A stretch of DNA of 64,000 nt from positions 868,001-932,000 of the forward strand of contig NZ_CP019236.1 of NCBI RefSeq assembly GCF_001955695.1, given 5' to 3'. The notes under the pieces were generated by a model, which saw nothing but the letters and a program-made list of their open reading frames with translations, was not told the origin of the DNA and made no database searches. The position numbers were made by a program, and so were the translations under genes. The stretch comes from Rhodoferax koreense. Lineage in GTDB: Bacteria > Pseudomonadota > Gammaproteobacteria > Burkholderiales > Burkholderiaceae_C. Below, piece after piece: positions 27,108 through 36,400 of the stretch; within the stretch, counting starts at the first letter, position 1, and every line of letters starts with the position of its first letter.

Positions 27108-27623
27108 CTAGGTTCCCGATGCCGCTTTGCGTGTGCGCTTGGCCGGCGCCGGGGCGGCGCCTTCGGTCGAGGCACGCCCACGCGGTGCGGCCTTGCTCGC
27201 GGCGGGACGCGGCTGGGCCTGCAGCGTCTGGACCTGGCGGCTCAGTTCGTCGATGCGCGCCGTCAAGGCTTCGAAATCCTGCGCGGACGGCGCGCCCAGC
27301 TTGGACATGGCCTTGGCCACGCGGTCCTCGAAGATGTTTTCCAGCTTGTCCCACGGGCCGGCTGGCCGCGCCGCAAGGCCGCTGGCGAGATTGGCCATGC
27401 TCGCCATCTTGCTCGTGGCTTCCGTCGCCGCGGCCTGGGTCTTGCGCTGCATGCCGATGCCTTCCTTCACCAGTGCCTCGAAGACCTTGCTGCCTTCTTC
27501 CTGCGCCTTGGCAAATGCGCCCAGCCCGGCCAGCCAGATCTGCTGGGCGGAATCCTTGACCGTGCCGGCCTTGCCGGCGGGTGGTTCCGACGTCTCGTCG
27601 GTGGGGTTCGATGGCTTGGCCAT
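27108..27623 (-). CDS. PHA granule-associated protein (phasin, PhaF/PhaI type)
   Basis: A 171-residue protein with the core QIWLAGLGAFAKAQEEGSKVF and the FEDRVAKAMSKLG, RIDELSRQVQTLQ helix, as in polyhydroxyalkanoate granule-associated proteins. It has a basic Ala/Lys/Arg-rich tail (SKAAPRGR..., PAPAKRTRKAA) that in PhaF-like proteins contacts DNA. The start at 27623 has GGAG six bases upstream; an in-frame ATG at 27650 is possible. Confidence 0.87.
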   Translation of the reverse strand: MAKPSNPTDETSEPPAGKAGTVKDSAQQIWLAGLGAFAKAQEEGSKVFEALVKEGIGMQRKTQAAATEATSKMASMANLASGLAARPAGPWDKLENIFEDRVAKAMSKLGAPSAQDFEALTARIDELSRQVQTLQAQPRPAASKAAPRGRASTEGAAPAPAKRTRKAASGT

Positions 27624-27663
27624 GGCATTCTCCAGTTGGGTCAGATTCACATTTCGGCATTAA

Positions 27664-27903
27664 TGGCCGCCTGCATTTGACTACTTTAAGGGTTGTACCG
27701 TTTGTCGTTTAGATGTGGCGTCCTAATCGATCCGTTTGCAAGGCGTCGGCTGCCCAGATGGCGCCTGAAGAAATCCCCGGGAACAGGGGGTGATGGCAGG
27801 CTTTCGCCAGAGTGCAGATGTAAAAGTGCCTGGGTTCCCGGTTACGAGAGCGGGAAAACCCGGTGTGATAATGGAAGTTTTTCCGTAAAAACACTAAACA
27901 CCC
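27664..27903 (+). promoter_or_regulatory. Intergenic region upstream of the rfb genes
   Basis: These 240 bases between the divergent phasin and rfbB genes hold no ORF that I recognise. The stretch near rfbB is AT-richer, with a candidate -10 GATAAT at 27867-27872 and a poor -35 TTACGA at 27842-27847 (19-base gap). It must carry the start of the polysaccharide operon, but the promoter call is tentative. Confidence 0.3.
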
Positions 27904-28986
27904 ATGATCCTAGTAACCGGCGGCGCAGGCTTCATCGGCGCAAACTTCGTCCTCGACTGGCTGGCATGTGGTGCCGAGCCGGTGGTCAACCTGGACAAGC
28001 TCACCTACGCAGGCAACCTGCAGACGCTGGCCAGCCTGCAGGGTGACGCCCGGCACCACTTCGTGCAGGGCGACATCGCCGACAGCGCCCTGGTGGCCCG
28101 GCTGCTGGCCGAACACCGCCCGCGCGCGGTCGTCAACTTCGCCGCCGAATCCCATGTGGACCGTTCGATCCACGGCCCGGAAGACTTCGTGCAGACCAAC
28201 GTGCTGGGCAGCTTCCGACTGCTGGAGGCCGTGCGCGGCTACTGGAGCGGCCTGCCCGCCGACGAGAAGGCCGCCTTCCGCTTCCTGCACGTCTCCACCG
28301 ACGAGGTCTACGGCAGCCTGTCGGCCACCGACCCGGCCTTCACCGAAGACAACAAATACGAGCCCAACAGCCCGTACTCGGCCAGCAAGGCCGCCAGCGA
28401 CCACCTGGTGCGCGCCTGGCACCATACCTACGGGCTGCCGGTCTTGACCACCAACTGCTCCAACAACTACGGCCCGTACCACTTCCCCGAGAAACTCATC
28501 CCGCTGATGATCGTCAACGCCCTGGCCGGCAAAAACCTGCCCGTGTACGGCGACGGCATGCAGGTTCGCGACTGGCTGTACGTCAAGGACCACTGCAGCG
28601 CCATCCGCCGCGTGCTCGAAGCCGGCCGCCTGGGCGAGACCTACAACGTCGGCGGCTGGAACGAAAAACCCAACATCGAGATCGTCAAGACCGTCTGCGC
28701 GCTGCTCGACGAACTGCGCCCCAAGGCCGACGGCACGAGCTACAGCACGCAGATCACTTATGTGACCGACCGCCCCGGCCACGACCGGCGCTACGCCATC
28801 GACGCCCGGAAGCTCGAGGCCGAACTCGGCTGGAAGCCCGCCGAAACCTTCGACACCGGCATCCGCAAGACGGTGGCGTGGTACCTGGCCAACGGCGACT
28901 GGGTGCAGAACGTGCAAAGCGGCGCCTACCGCGCATGGGTCGAGCAGCAATACGCCAAGCCCGAAGCCGTCCAGGCCTCCGCATGA
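27904..28986 (+). CDS. rfbB: dTDP-glucose 4,6-dehydratase
   Basis: It converts dTDP-glucose to dTDP-4-keto-6-deoxyglucose, the second step of dTDP-rhamnose synthesis. The 360-residue SDR shows [14 protein letters not shown] (NAD-binding), the STDEVYGSL catalytic Thr-Asp-Glu segment, [11 protein letters not shown] (Tyr/Lys pair) and [15 protein letters not shown]. It is the first gene of the rhamnose set B-D-A-C. Its product may also feed the aminotransferase at 47849. Confidence 0.96.
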   Translation: MILVTGGAGFIGANFVLDWLACGAEPVVNLDKLTYAGNLQTLASLQGDARHHFVQGDIADSALVARLLAEHRPRAVVNFAAESHVDRSIHGPEDFVQTNVLGSFRLLEAVRGYWSGLPADEKAAFRFLHVSTDEVYGSLSATDPAFTEDNKYEPNSPYSASKAASDHLVRAWHHTYGLPVLTTNCSNNYGPYHFPEKLIPLMIVNALAGKNLPVYGDGMQVRDWLYVKDHCSAIRRVLEAGRLGETYNVGGWNEKPNIEIVKTVCALLDELRPKADGTSYSTQITYVTDRPGHDRRYAIDARKLEAELGWKPAETFDTGIRKTVAWYLANGDWVQNVQSGAYRAWVEQQYAKPEAVQASA

Positions 28987-28996
28987 AGGTCCTCGC

Positions 28997-29887
28997 ATGA
29001 AAATCCTGCTCTTCGGCCAAGGCGGCCAGGTCGGCTGGGAACTGCAGCGCAGCCTGGCACCGCTGGGTGAACTCGTCGCCCTCGACTTCGACAGCACGGA
29101 CTACGCCGCCGACTTCAGTCGGCCTGAAGCGCTGGCCGAGACGGTCCTCGCCATCCGCCCCGACGTCATCGTCAATGCCGCGGCCCACACCGCCGTCGAC
29201 AAGGCCGAAAGCGAGCCCGAGTTCGCGCGCAAGCTCAACGCCACCTCGCCCGGCGTCGTGGCCCAGGCCGCCGAAGAAATCGGTGCCTTGATGGTGCATT
29301 ACTCCACCGACTACGTCTTCGACGGCAGCGGCAGCACCCCCTGGCGCGAAGACGCCGCCACCGGCCCCTTGAGCGTGTACGGCCGCACCAAGCTCGAAGG
29401 CGAGCAACTGGTCGCGGCCCACTGCAGCCGTCACCTGATCTTCCGCACCAGCTGGGTCTATGCCGCGCGCGGCGGCAACTTCGCCAAGACCATGCTGCGC
29501 CTGGCCAAGGAACGCGACCGCCTGACCGTCATCGACGACCAATTCGGTGCACCCACCGGCGCCGAACTGCTGGCCGACGTCACCGCGCACGCCATCCGCG
29601 CCGCCCAGGCCGACTCGGCCAAGTTCGGCCTGTACCACGCCGTCGCCGGCGGTGAAACCAGCTGGCACGGCTACGCCCAGTTCGTCATCGAGCAGGCGCG
29701 TGCGGCCGGCGTGGACATCAAGGTCGCCCCCGACGCCATCGCCCCCGTGCCCACCAGCGCCTTCCCCACGCCGGCCCAACGCCCGCAGAACTCGCGGCTG
29801 AACACCGACAAGCTGCAGGCCAGCTTCGGCCTGGTGCTGCCGCCCTGGCAGACCGGCGTGGCCCGCATGCTGCGCGAAATCCTTTGA
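28997..29887 (+). CDS. rfbD: dTDP-4-dehydrorhamnose reductase
   Basis: It reduces dTDP-4-keto-L-rhamnose to dTDP-L-rhamnose with NAD(P)H. It has 296 residues, with [18 protein letters not shown] at the N-terminus, [16 protein letters not shown], the [11 protein letters not shown] segment and [10 protein letters not shown] (Tyr/Lys). It lies ten bases after rfbB; the stop of rfbD overlaps an unused TTG in the rfbA frame. Confidence 0.95.
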   Translation: MKILLFGQGGQVGWELQRSLAPLGELVALDFDSTDYAADFSRPEALAETVLAIRPDVIVNAAAHTAVDKAESEPEFARKLNATSPGVVAQAAEEIGALMVHYSTDYVFDGSGSTPWREDAATGPLSVYGRTKLEGEQLVAAHCSRHLIFRTSWVYAARGGNFAKTMLRLAKERDRLTVIDDQFGAPTGAELLADVTAHAIRAAQADSAKFGLYHAVAGGETSWHGYAQFVIEQARAAGVDIKVAPDAIAPVPTSAFPTPAQRPQNSRLNTDKLQASFGLVLPPWQTGVARMLREIL

Positions 29888-29907
29888 ACCCAGAAGAAGA
29901 CCAGACC

Positions 29908-30792
29908 ATGACACCACGCAAAGGCATCATCCTCGCCGGCGGCTCGGGCACCCGGCTGCACCCGGCCACGCTGGCCATCAGCAAACAACTGCTGCCGGTC
30001 TACGACAAGCCGATGATCTACTACCCGCTCGCCACCCTGCTGTTGGCCGGCATCCGCGAGATCCTGATCATCAGCACGCCGCAGGACACGCCGCGCTTCG
30101 AGCAACTGCTGGGCGACGGCCGCCAGTGGGGCATCCGCCTGGAGTACGCCGTGCAGCCCAGCCCGGACGGCCTGGCCCAGGCCTTCGTCATCGGCGAGCA
30201 GTTCCTGGCCGGTGCCCCCAGCGCCCTGGTGCTGGGCGACAACATCTATCACGGCCACGACTTCCAGGACCTGCTGGCCAGCGCCCATGCCCGCACGGCC
30301 GGCGCCAGCGTCTTCGCCTACCACGTGCACGACCCTGAACGCTACGGCGTGGCCGAGTTCAACACCGAGGGCAAGGTGCTCTCCCTCGAAGAAAAACCCA
30401 CGGCGCCGAAGTCCAACTACGCCGTCACCGGCCTGTACTTCTACGACGGCCAGGTCGTCGAACTGGCCAAGAGCCTGAAGCCCTCGCCGCGCGGCGAACT
30501 CGAGATCACCGACCTGAACCGCCTCTACCTCGAGCAAGGCCAGCTCAACGTCGAGATCATGGGCCGCGGCTACGCCTGGCTGGACACCGGCACGCACGAG
30601 AGCCTGCTCGAAGCCGGCCAGTTCATCGCCACGCTGGAGCACCGCCAGGGCCTGAAGGTGGCTTGCCCCGAGGAGATCGCTTACCGCCAGGGCTGGATCG
30701 ACGCCGCCCAGCTGGAAAAGCTGGCCAAGCCGCTCGCCAAGAACGGCTACGGCCAATACCTGCAACGGATTCTGAAAGAGAAGGTGTACTGA
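29908..30792 (+). CDS. rfbA: Glucose-1-phosphate thymidylyltransferase
   Basis: It makes dTDP-glucose from dTTP and glucose-1-phosphate, the entry step of the pathway. The 294-residue enzyme begins [17 protein letters not shown] (nucleotide-binding loop) and contains [18 protein letters not shown], then [11 protein letters not shown] and [10 protein letters not shown]. The ATG at 29908 is chosen over an upstream TTG. The last base of its stop is the first base of the rfbC ATG. Confidence 0.96.
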   Translation: MTPRKGIILAGGSGTRLHPATLAISKQLLPVYDKPMIYYPLATLLLAGIREILIISTPQDTPRFEQLLGDGRQWGIRLEYAVQPSPDGLAQAFVIGEQFLAGAPSALVLGDNIYHGHDFQDLLASAHARTAGASVFAYHVHDPERYGVAEFNTEGKVLSLEEKPTAPKSNYAVTGLYFYDGQVVELAKSLKPSPRGELEITDLNRLYLEQGQLNVEIMGRGYAWLDTGTHESLLEAGQFIATLEHRQGLKVACPEEIAYRQGWIDAAQLEKLAKPLAKNGYGQYLQRILKEKVY

Positions 30793-31376
30793 TGCAGGCG
30801 ACCCGACTGGCCATCCCCGACGTGATCCTGATCGAGCCCAAGGTGTTCGGTGATGCGCGCGGTTTCTTCTACGAGAGTTTCAACGGCAAGGCCTTCGACG
30901 AAGCCGTGGGCCACCACGTGGAGTTCGTCCAGGACAACCACAGTCGCAGCAGCAAAGGCGTCCTCAGAGGCCTGCATTACCAACTGCCGCCGCATGCGCA
31001 GGGCAAACTCGTGCGCTGCACGCGTGGTGCGGTGTTCGACGTGGCGGTGGACATCCGGAAGTCGTCGCCGACATTCGGGCAGTGGGTGGGTGAGGAGCTG
31101 AGTGAAGAGAACCACAAGCAGCTGTGGATTCCGCCGGGCTTCGCGCATGGGTTCCTGGTGCTGAGCGAGACGGCGGATTTCTTGTACAAGACGACCAACT
31201 ATTACGCGGCGAGCCATGAGCGGTCGATCATATGGAATGATGCGACGGTGGGCATCGAATGGCCGCTAGAGCGGGTGGGTGTCTCCGCGCCACTACTCTC
31301 CAGCAAGGACGGTGCGGGCAAGTTGCTCGTCGAGACAGAAGCTTTTGAAAGGGCTTCGCTAGGGAGTGCCGATTGA
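30792..31376 (+). CDS. rfbC: dTDP-4-dehydrorhamnose 3,5-epimerase
   Basis: A 194-residue cupin-fold epimerase: VFGDARGFFYESFN, then HSRSSKGVLRGLHYQ (catalytic His region), LVRCTRGAVFDVAVDIR and PPGFAHGFLVLSE. It overlaps both neighbours. The second half is visibly less GC-rich and uses different codons from rfbB, rfbD and rfbA, which suggests that the join between conserved and exchanged DNA lies inside this gene. Confidence 0.95.
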   Translation: MQATRLAIPDVILIEPKVFGDARGFFYESFNGKAFDEAVGHHVEFVQDNHSRSSKGVLRGLHYQLPPHAQGKLVRCTRGAVFDVAVDIRKSSPTFGQWVGEELSEENHKQLWIPPGFAHGFLVLSETADFLYKTTNYYAASHERSIIWNDATVGIEWPLERVGVSAPLLSSKDGAGKLLVETEAFERASLGSAD

Positions 31377-32245
31377 TCGCGAAAAACCAAGAATACTCGG
31401 GGGGCGCCTGGAGGAATCCGCATGCCTCCCAATCGGTGTCGCTGTGGCTCGCGGCGCGCAGCCTGTGGGCTAGCCGCCGGCTACTCGGACAGCTCTCACT
31501 GCGCGAGTTGACGGCCCGCTACAAGGGTTCTGTGCTGGGATTTGCCTGGACCTTCGTGGTTCCGATGTTCATGCTCGTTGTGTACACCTTCGTGTTTTCG
31601 GAGGTGTTTAAGGCGCGCTGGGATGCGGGTTCGGCTACCGAATCCAAAGGGCAGTTCGCCATCATCCTGTTCGCCGGAACCATCGTCCTGCAGTTCTTCA
31701 ACGAGGTGCTCGCGCGTGCGCCCCACGCCATCATCCAAAACGCGAACTTCGTCAAGAAGGTCGTCTTCCCGCTGGAGATTCTTCCCGTGGTCTCGGTGGT
31801 CGTGTCCGCGGTCAACGCTGTCGCGAGTGGCTGTGTGCTGCTGTTCGTTCAGTTGCTCCTTACAGGTTCCGTACCCTGGACGGCAGTGCTGTTCCCGGTA
31901 GTGCTGCTGCCACTGTTCGTGCTCAGTCTAGGAGTCGCATGGAGCCTGGCGGCCTTGGGCGTATATCTGCGTGGTTTGGCGCCGCTCATGGGCATGGTTG
32001 CTGCGGTTCTCATGTTCCTGTCTCCGGTGTTCTATCCGGTCAGCGCGGTGCCTCCTGGGTTTCAGCGCGTGCTGATGCTCAATCCCCTGACGTTCGTGAT
32101 TGAGCAGGCGCGGCGCGTGGCCATCATGGGCCATCTGCCCGACTGGACGGGGCTGGCGATTTATGCAGCCGCCTCGCTGGCGTTCGCGGCCTGCGGTTTT
32201 GCACTGTTTCAGAAGACGCGCAAGGGGTTTGCCGATGTCCTCTGA
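31373..32245 (+). CDS. wzm: Polysaccharide ABC exporter permease Wzm
   Basis: A 290-residue ABC-2 type inner-membrane permease that moves lipid-linked O-polysaccharide across the membrane. It has about six membrane segments and the family stretch TARYKGSVLGFAWTFVVPMFML, then the FFNEVLARAPHAIIQNANFVKKVVFP region and FLSPVFYPVSAVP. The TTG start at 31373 overlaps the rfbC stop (TTGA). Together with wzt it points to the ABC-dependent O-antigen route, and no Wzx flippase or Wzy polymerase was seen. Confidence 0.9.
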   Translation: MIAKNQEYSGGAWRNPHASQSVSLWLAARSLWASRRLLGQLSLRELTARYKGSVLGFAWTFVVPMFMLVVYTFVFSEVFKARWDAGSATESKGQFAIILFAGTIVLQFFNEVLARAPHAIIQNANFVKKVVFPLEILPVVSVVVSAVNAVASGCVLLFVQLLLTGSVPWTAVLFPVVLLPLFVLSLGVAWSLAALGVYLRGLAPLMGMVAAVLMFLSPVFYPVSAVPPGFQRVLMLNPLTFVIEQARRVAIMGHLPDWTGLAIYAAASLAFAACGFALFQKTRKGFADVL

Positions 32246-33485
32246 TGATCTGGTGATTCAGGCCAGCAACCTCGGCAAAACTTATTCCCTGTATCGCAAT
32301 CCGCGGGATCAGCTTGCGCACCTGCTGCTGGGCCGCACGCGTAACGTGCGGGAGTTCCGTGCGCTCGATAACGTATCGTTCCAGGTGAAGCGCGGCGAAA
32401 CCCTGGGCATCATCGGCCGCAATGGCTCGGGCAAGTCGACCCTGCTGCAGATTCTCTCGGGAACCCTGCGTCCTACGCACGGCGACGTGCGGCTCAGTGG
32501 CCGCTTAGCTGCGTTGCTTGAACTCGGCGCCGGCTTCAATCCCGAGTTCACCGGCCGTGAAAACGTGATGCTGGGCGCGTCGGTCTACGGGATGACCGAA
32601 GCGCAGATCGCCGAGCGCTTCGACGACATCGCGGCCTTCGCCGACATCGGCGAATTTATCGATCAGCCGGTGAAAACATACTCGAGCGGCATGTTCGTGC
32701 GGCTGGCGTTCTCGTTGCACGTGCACACCGATCCGGAGATCTTCCTCGTGGACGAGGCGATGGCGGTCGGCGACCACCGCTTCGTGCAGAAGTGCTTCCG
32801 TCGGCTCAACGCGCTGAAGGAATCTGGCGCGAGCATTCTCCTCGTGTCGCACGACACCACCGCCATTAAGATGCTGTGCGATCGCGCCATCTGGCTGGAC
32901 AGCGGCAAGGTGCGCGAGATGGGCAATGCGCCCGCCGTCGTCGACGCCTACCGGAACTGGTCGGACGACATCGGGGCGGAGGTCATCGCGAGCAGGCCTG
33001 AGATGTCGAGCCACCGCGCGCTTCGCATCGAGGTGCCGCAACCGGTGCTGATGAACCTCAGCGGCCAGGAAGTTTCCAGCTTCACCCACGGCGATCACGT
33101 GGCTGTTCGCATAGAGATTCGCAACCGCGCGGTGCCGGCCGGCCAGACGTTCCGCGTCGGGTTCTCGCTGCGGAACAACCGTGCGATCGAGATTGCCGGT
33201 TCCAACACGGACATCGCGCCGCTCACGGTGCCTGTTCCCCCGACCGGCGGGTCGGTGGCCGTGTGCATGGAGTTTCAACTGCCCTTGCTGGCAGGTGGCC
33301 GCTATTCGCTGACGTTCTCGATCGATTCCAAGTCGGACGCCGACAAGGCGACCACGGAGGTGCTGATGCCCGATTGCATCGTCTTCGATGTCGATGAACG
33401 TGTAAAGGTCTACACGCTTCTGGGCATCGATGCCCGTTTTTCACTCGAGGAAAGCACCTCGCATTCTTCGGCGGACGTATCCTGA
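32235..33485 (+). CDS. wzt: Polysaccharide ABC exporter ATPase Wzt with C-terminal domain
   Basis: A 416-residue ATPase. Walker A is GRNGSGKST (residues 61-69), then the LLELGAGFNPEFTGREN signature of O-antigen ATPases, the ABC signature YSSGMFVRLAFS and Walker B EIFLVDEAMAVGD. Residues about 265-416 form an extra beta-rich domain (SFTHGDHVAVRIEI, FSLRNNRAIEIAGSNT) like the carbohydrate-binding domain of Wzt that reads the chain end. Such domains go with systems whose chain carries a terminal modification. It overlaps wzm by 11 bases and the next gene by one. Confidence 0.92.
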   Translation: MSSDDLVIQASNLGKTYSLYRNPRDQLAHLLLGRTRNVREFRALDNVSFQVKRGETLGIIGRNGSGKSTLLQILSGTLRPTHGDVRLSGRLAALLELGAGFNPEFTGRENVMLGASVYGMTEAQIAERFDDIAAFADIGEFIDQPVKTYSSGMFVRLAFSLHVHTDPEIFLVDEAMAVGDHRFVQKCFRRLNALKESGASILLVSHDTTAIKMLCDRAIWLDSGKVREMGNAPAVVDAYRNWSDDIGAEVIASRPEMSSHRALRIEVPQPVLMNLSGQEVSSFTHGDHVAVRIEIRNRAVPAGQTFRVGFSLRNNRAIEIAGSNTDIAPLTVPVPPTGGSVAVCMEFQLPLLAGGRYSLTFSIDSKSDADKATTEVLMPDCIVFDVDERVKVYTLLGIDARFSLEESTSHSSADVS

Positions 33486-36400
33486 TGACTCGCATTTTCG
33501 ATTCCTTCATTTTCTTCAACGAGTTGGATCTCCTGGAGATTCGGCTCAACCTGCTCGCGCCGCATGTCGATCGATTCGTGTTAGTGGAAGCCACGCGTTC
33601 GTTCCAGGGGCAACCCAAGCCTCTGCACTTCGCCGATAACCGGCAGAGGTTCGCGGCCTTTCTGGGCAAGATCGAGCACGTGGTGGTCGACGACTTTCCC
33701 GAAGGCGCGTCGGCCTGGGATCGCGAGCACTTCCAGCGCGATGCCATCATGCGCGGCCTGGGCGACTGCGCCGCAGAAGATCTCGTCATCATTTCTGACG
33801 CGGACGAGATTCCGCGGCCAGAAGCCATTCCGAGTGAACTGGAAGCTGGCATGGTCGCATTGCTGAATCAGCGGCTTTTCTACTACCGCCTAAACATGGG
33901 TTGCGTGGAGATGAGCCACTTGCCATGTTCGGCTGTGGTGCAACGTCGCGACCTCGAATCACCTGCGACGCTTCGAAGGCGCATCGTCGCCTCTCACTCG
34001 GTGATGCTTGCGCAAGGTGTGGCAGCTGCGGCGGCCACTGGTCCGTTCCGGATCATTGAAGACGGTGGCTGGCACTTCAGCTACCTCGGCAGCGCGCAGG
34101 ACGCCGTGGCCAAGATTGAAGCCTTCGCGCACGACGAGTTCAACGCGCCACAGTTCAAGGACCTCGACGCGATCGAGGACGCGATAGACAGCGGCCGCGA
34201 CCTACTCGGGCGTAGCCTGACCTTCCAGATCGTGCCCGACACGCAGCTGCCGCGATATGTGCAGGACCATCGCAGCGCGTTGCTCGCCAAAGGCCTGCTG
34301 GCCATCTCTAATCCCGCGAACACCATGCTGTTCGACCAGTACAGCCGGTACCAGGCGTGCGCCGATCTGCTGAAGCTGGGCGGAGTCGGCGACGAGAACA
34401 CCGTGCTGGACATCGGCAGCGGTCCGGAGTGTCTGTTCAAGCGCTTTATCCCCGGTTCGCAGATGTATTTTGTCGATCCGCTGATTCCGACCGGTACCGA
34501 GCCCGCCTGCCTCGCGAACGACGTCTTTTCACCGATGTTGGACGGCCGTCAGTTCGACTACGTCACGGCCGTCGATGTGTTCGAGCACATCGCCCCGGCT
34601 CAACGCGACCCTTTTATCGATCGCCTCTCCAGTCTGTGCGGGCGGGGGCTGGTGATCGGCTTCCCGTGCAACGACGCCACGGACGCGGTCCAGGTCGATG
34701 ACCACATCGAGAAGGCTTACCGCGAGACCTACGGGCGCGACTACTCTTGGCTGGAGGAACACCAAACCTACGGACTGCCTTCGCTGGCCCGTACGGTGAC
34801 GCGGCTGGAGACGGCGGGATGGCATTGCCAAGTCGTCGGACACGGCCACGCGCCCTGGCTGCAGACGCTGTTGACCTTTGTCATCAACACCTGGGAGACC
34901 CCATCGTTGCGCGAGCTGGCCTTGCATGTCAGCCGCATCTTCAATCGCGACCTGTATCGGCACGATTTCAAGGCGCCGTTCTATCGCCAGTTCATCGTCG
35001 CCACCCGCCAACCGCTGCCTCCGCTGGCGCAGCACTTTGCCTGCGCCGAAGACGGCGACGGCGAAGCTCGCTTTCATGAATTGATGGATGAGGCGCATCG
35101 AAGCCTGTTGACGAAGTCGTTGCACCTGCTGGAAGAGAAGCAGGCGAAGGTCGAGCGGGTCCAAGCCGCGCACGACGCGGCGCTTGCCGACCGGGATGCC
35201 GCGCTTGCCCATCGGGATGCCGCGCTTGCCCAACGAGACACTTCGCTCGCCGACCGGGATATTGCGCTCGCCGATCGGGATACCGCGCTCGCCGACCGGG
35301 ATACCGCGCTCGCCGCGCGAAATCAGGTGCAATCAACGCTCGATGCCAACCAGGCTGCCTTGCAAGGCGTGCTGGCGTCCAAGTCGTGGCGCCTGACGCG
35401 GCCCATGCGGGTCGCGATGCGATGGGCGCGCTATGGTGTCGATTCCGCTGATCTGCGCAAGCTGGAGAATGCGCTCAAGACAAGGGTTGCGCGCCTTCCT
35501 CTGCCGGCGCCGGTGCGCAACCAACTGCGCAGTGCCTACCACGGTATACGGCGCAGCGTGCGCGTTACGCAACCGGCCGCGCCGGGCCTCGTCGTCCTCG
35601 AATCGGCGAGGCCGGCCCCGCGCGTTGCCGGGCACGCTGACTACATCTTCTGGGGTGTGATCGACTGGCATTTCCGCCATCAGCGACCGCAGCACCTGGC
35701 GCAGGCCATCGCCGCCACTGGCCGACGGGTGTTTTATGTATCGGCGCACCTGGCGGACAACGCCGGGCCGGGCTTCACCGCTGAGCCGCTGGACGAGGCG
35801 GGGCGACTGTTCCAGATCCGCCTGTACGTACGCGGTGCGCCGCCTATCTACCACCGGGCGCCCGACGCCGCAGTAATGGCGCAGCTGCGCGCCAGCGTCG
35901 GAGAGCTTCTGGAATGGGCCGACTGCGGGCGCGTCATCTCGCTCGTGCAGCACTCCTTCTGGCACGGCGTGGCCAGCGTGCTGCCGAACAGTCGGCTGGT
36001 TTACGACTGCATGGACCACCACGAGGGCTTCGGTAATAACGACGCGGGCATCCTCGCGCTCGAGCAGCAATTGCTGCGCGACGCCGACGTGACCATCGCG
36101 ACCTCGGCCTGGCTGGCCGAGGTGCTGACGCCGCGTACCGCGCATTGCCACATCGTGCGCAACGCTGGCGACTACCAGCACTTCGCGCGTATTCCCGACA
36201 CGATGTTCCGCGACCCGGGCGGCCGTAAGGTGATCGGCTACATCGGCGCCATCGCTGAGTGGTTCGACCTCGAGCTGGTCGAAAAGATAGCCCGGCGTTT
36301 CGCCGACTGCCTGGTGCTGCTGGTGGGCAACGATTCCGCCGGCGCCGCGGCGCACCTGAGCAACGTTCCGAATGTGCAGTTTACCGGCGAGCTTTCCTAC

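Noticed and set aside
29884..29907. Upstream TTG start for rfbA
   Set aside because: It would add eight non-conserved residues; the ATG at 29908 begins the conserved nucleotide-binding region directly.
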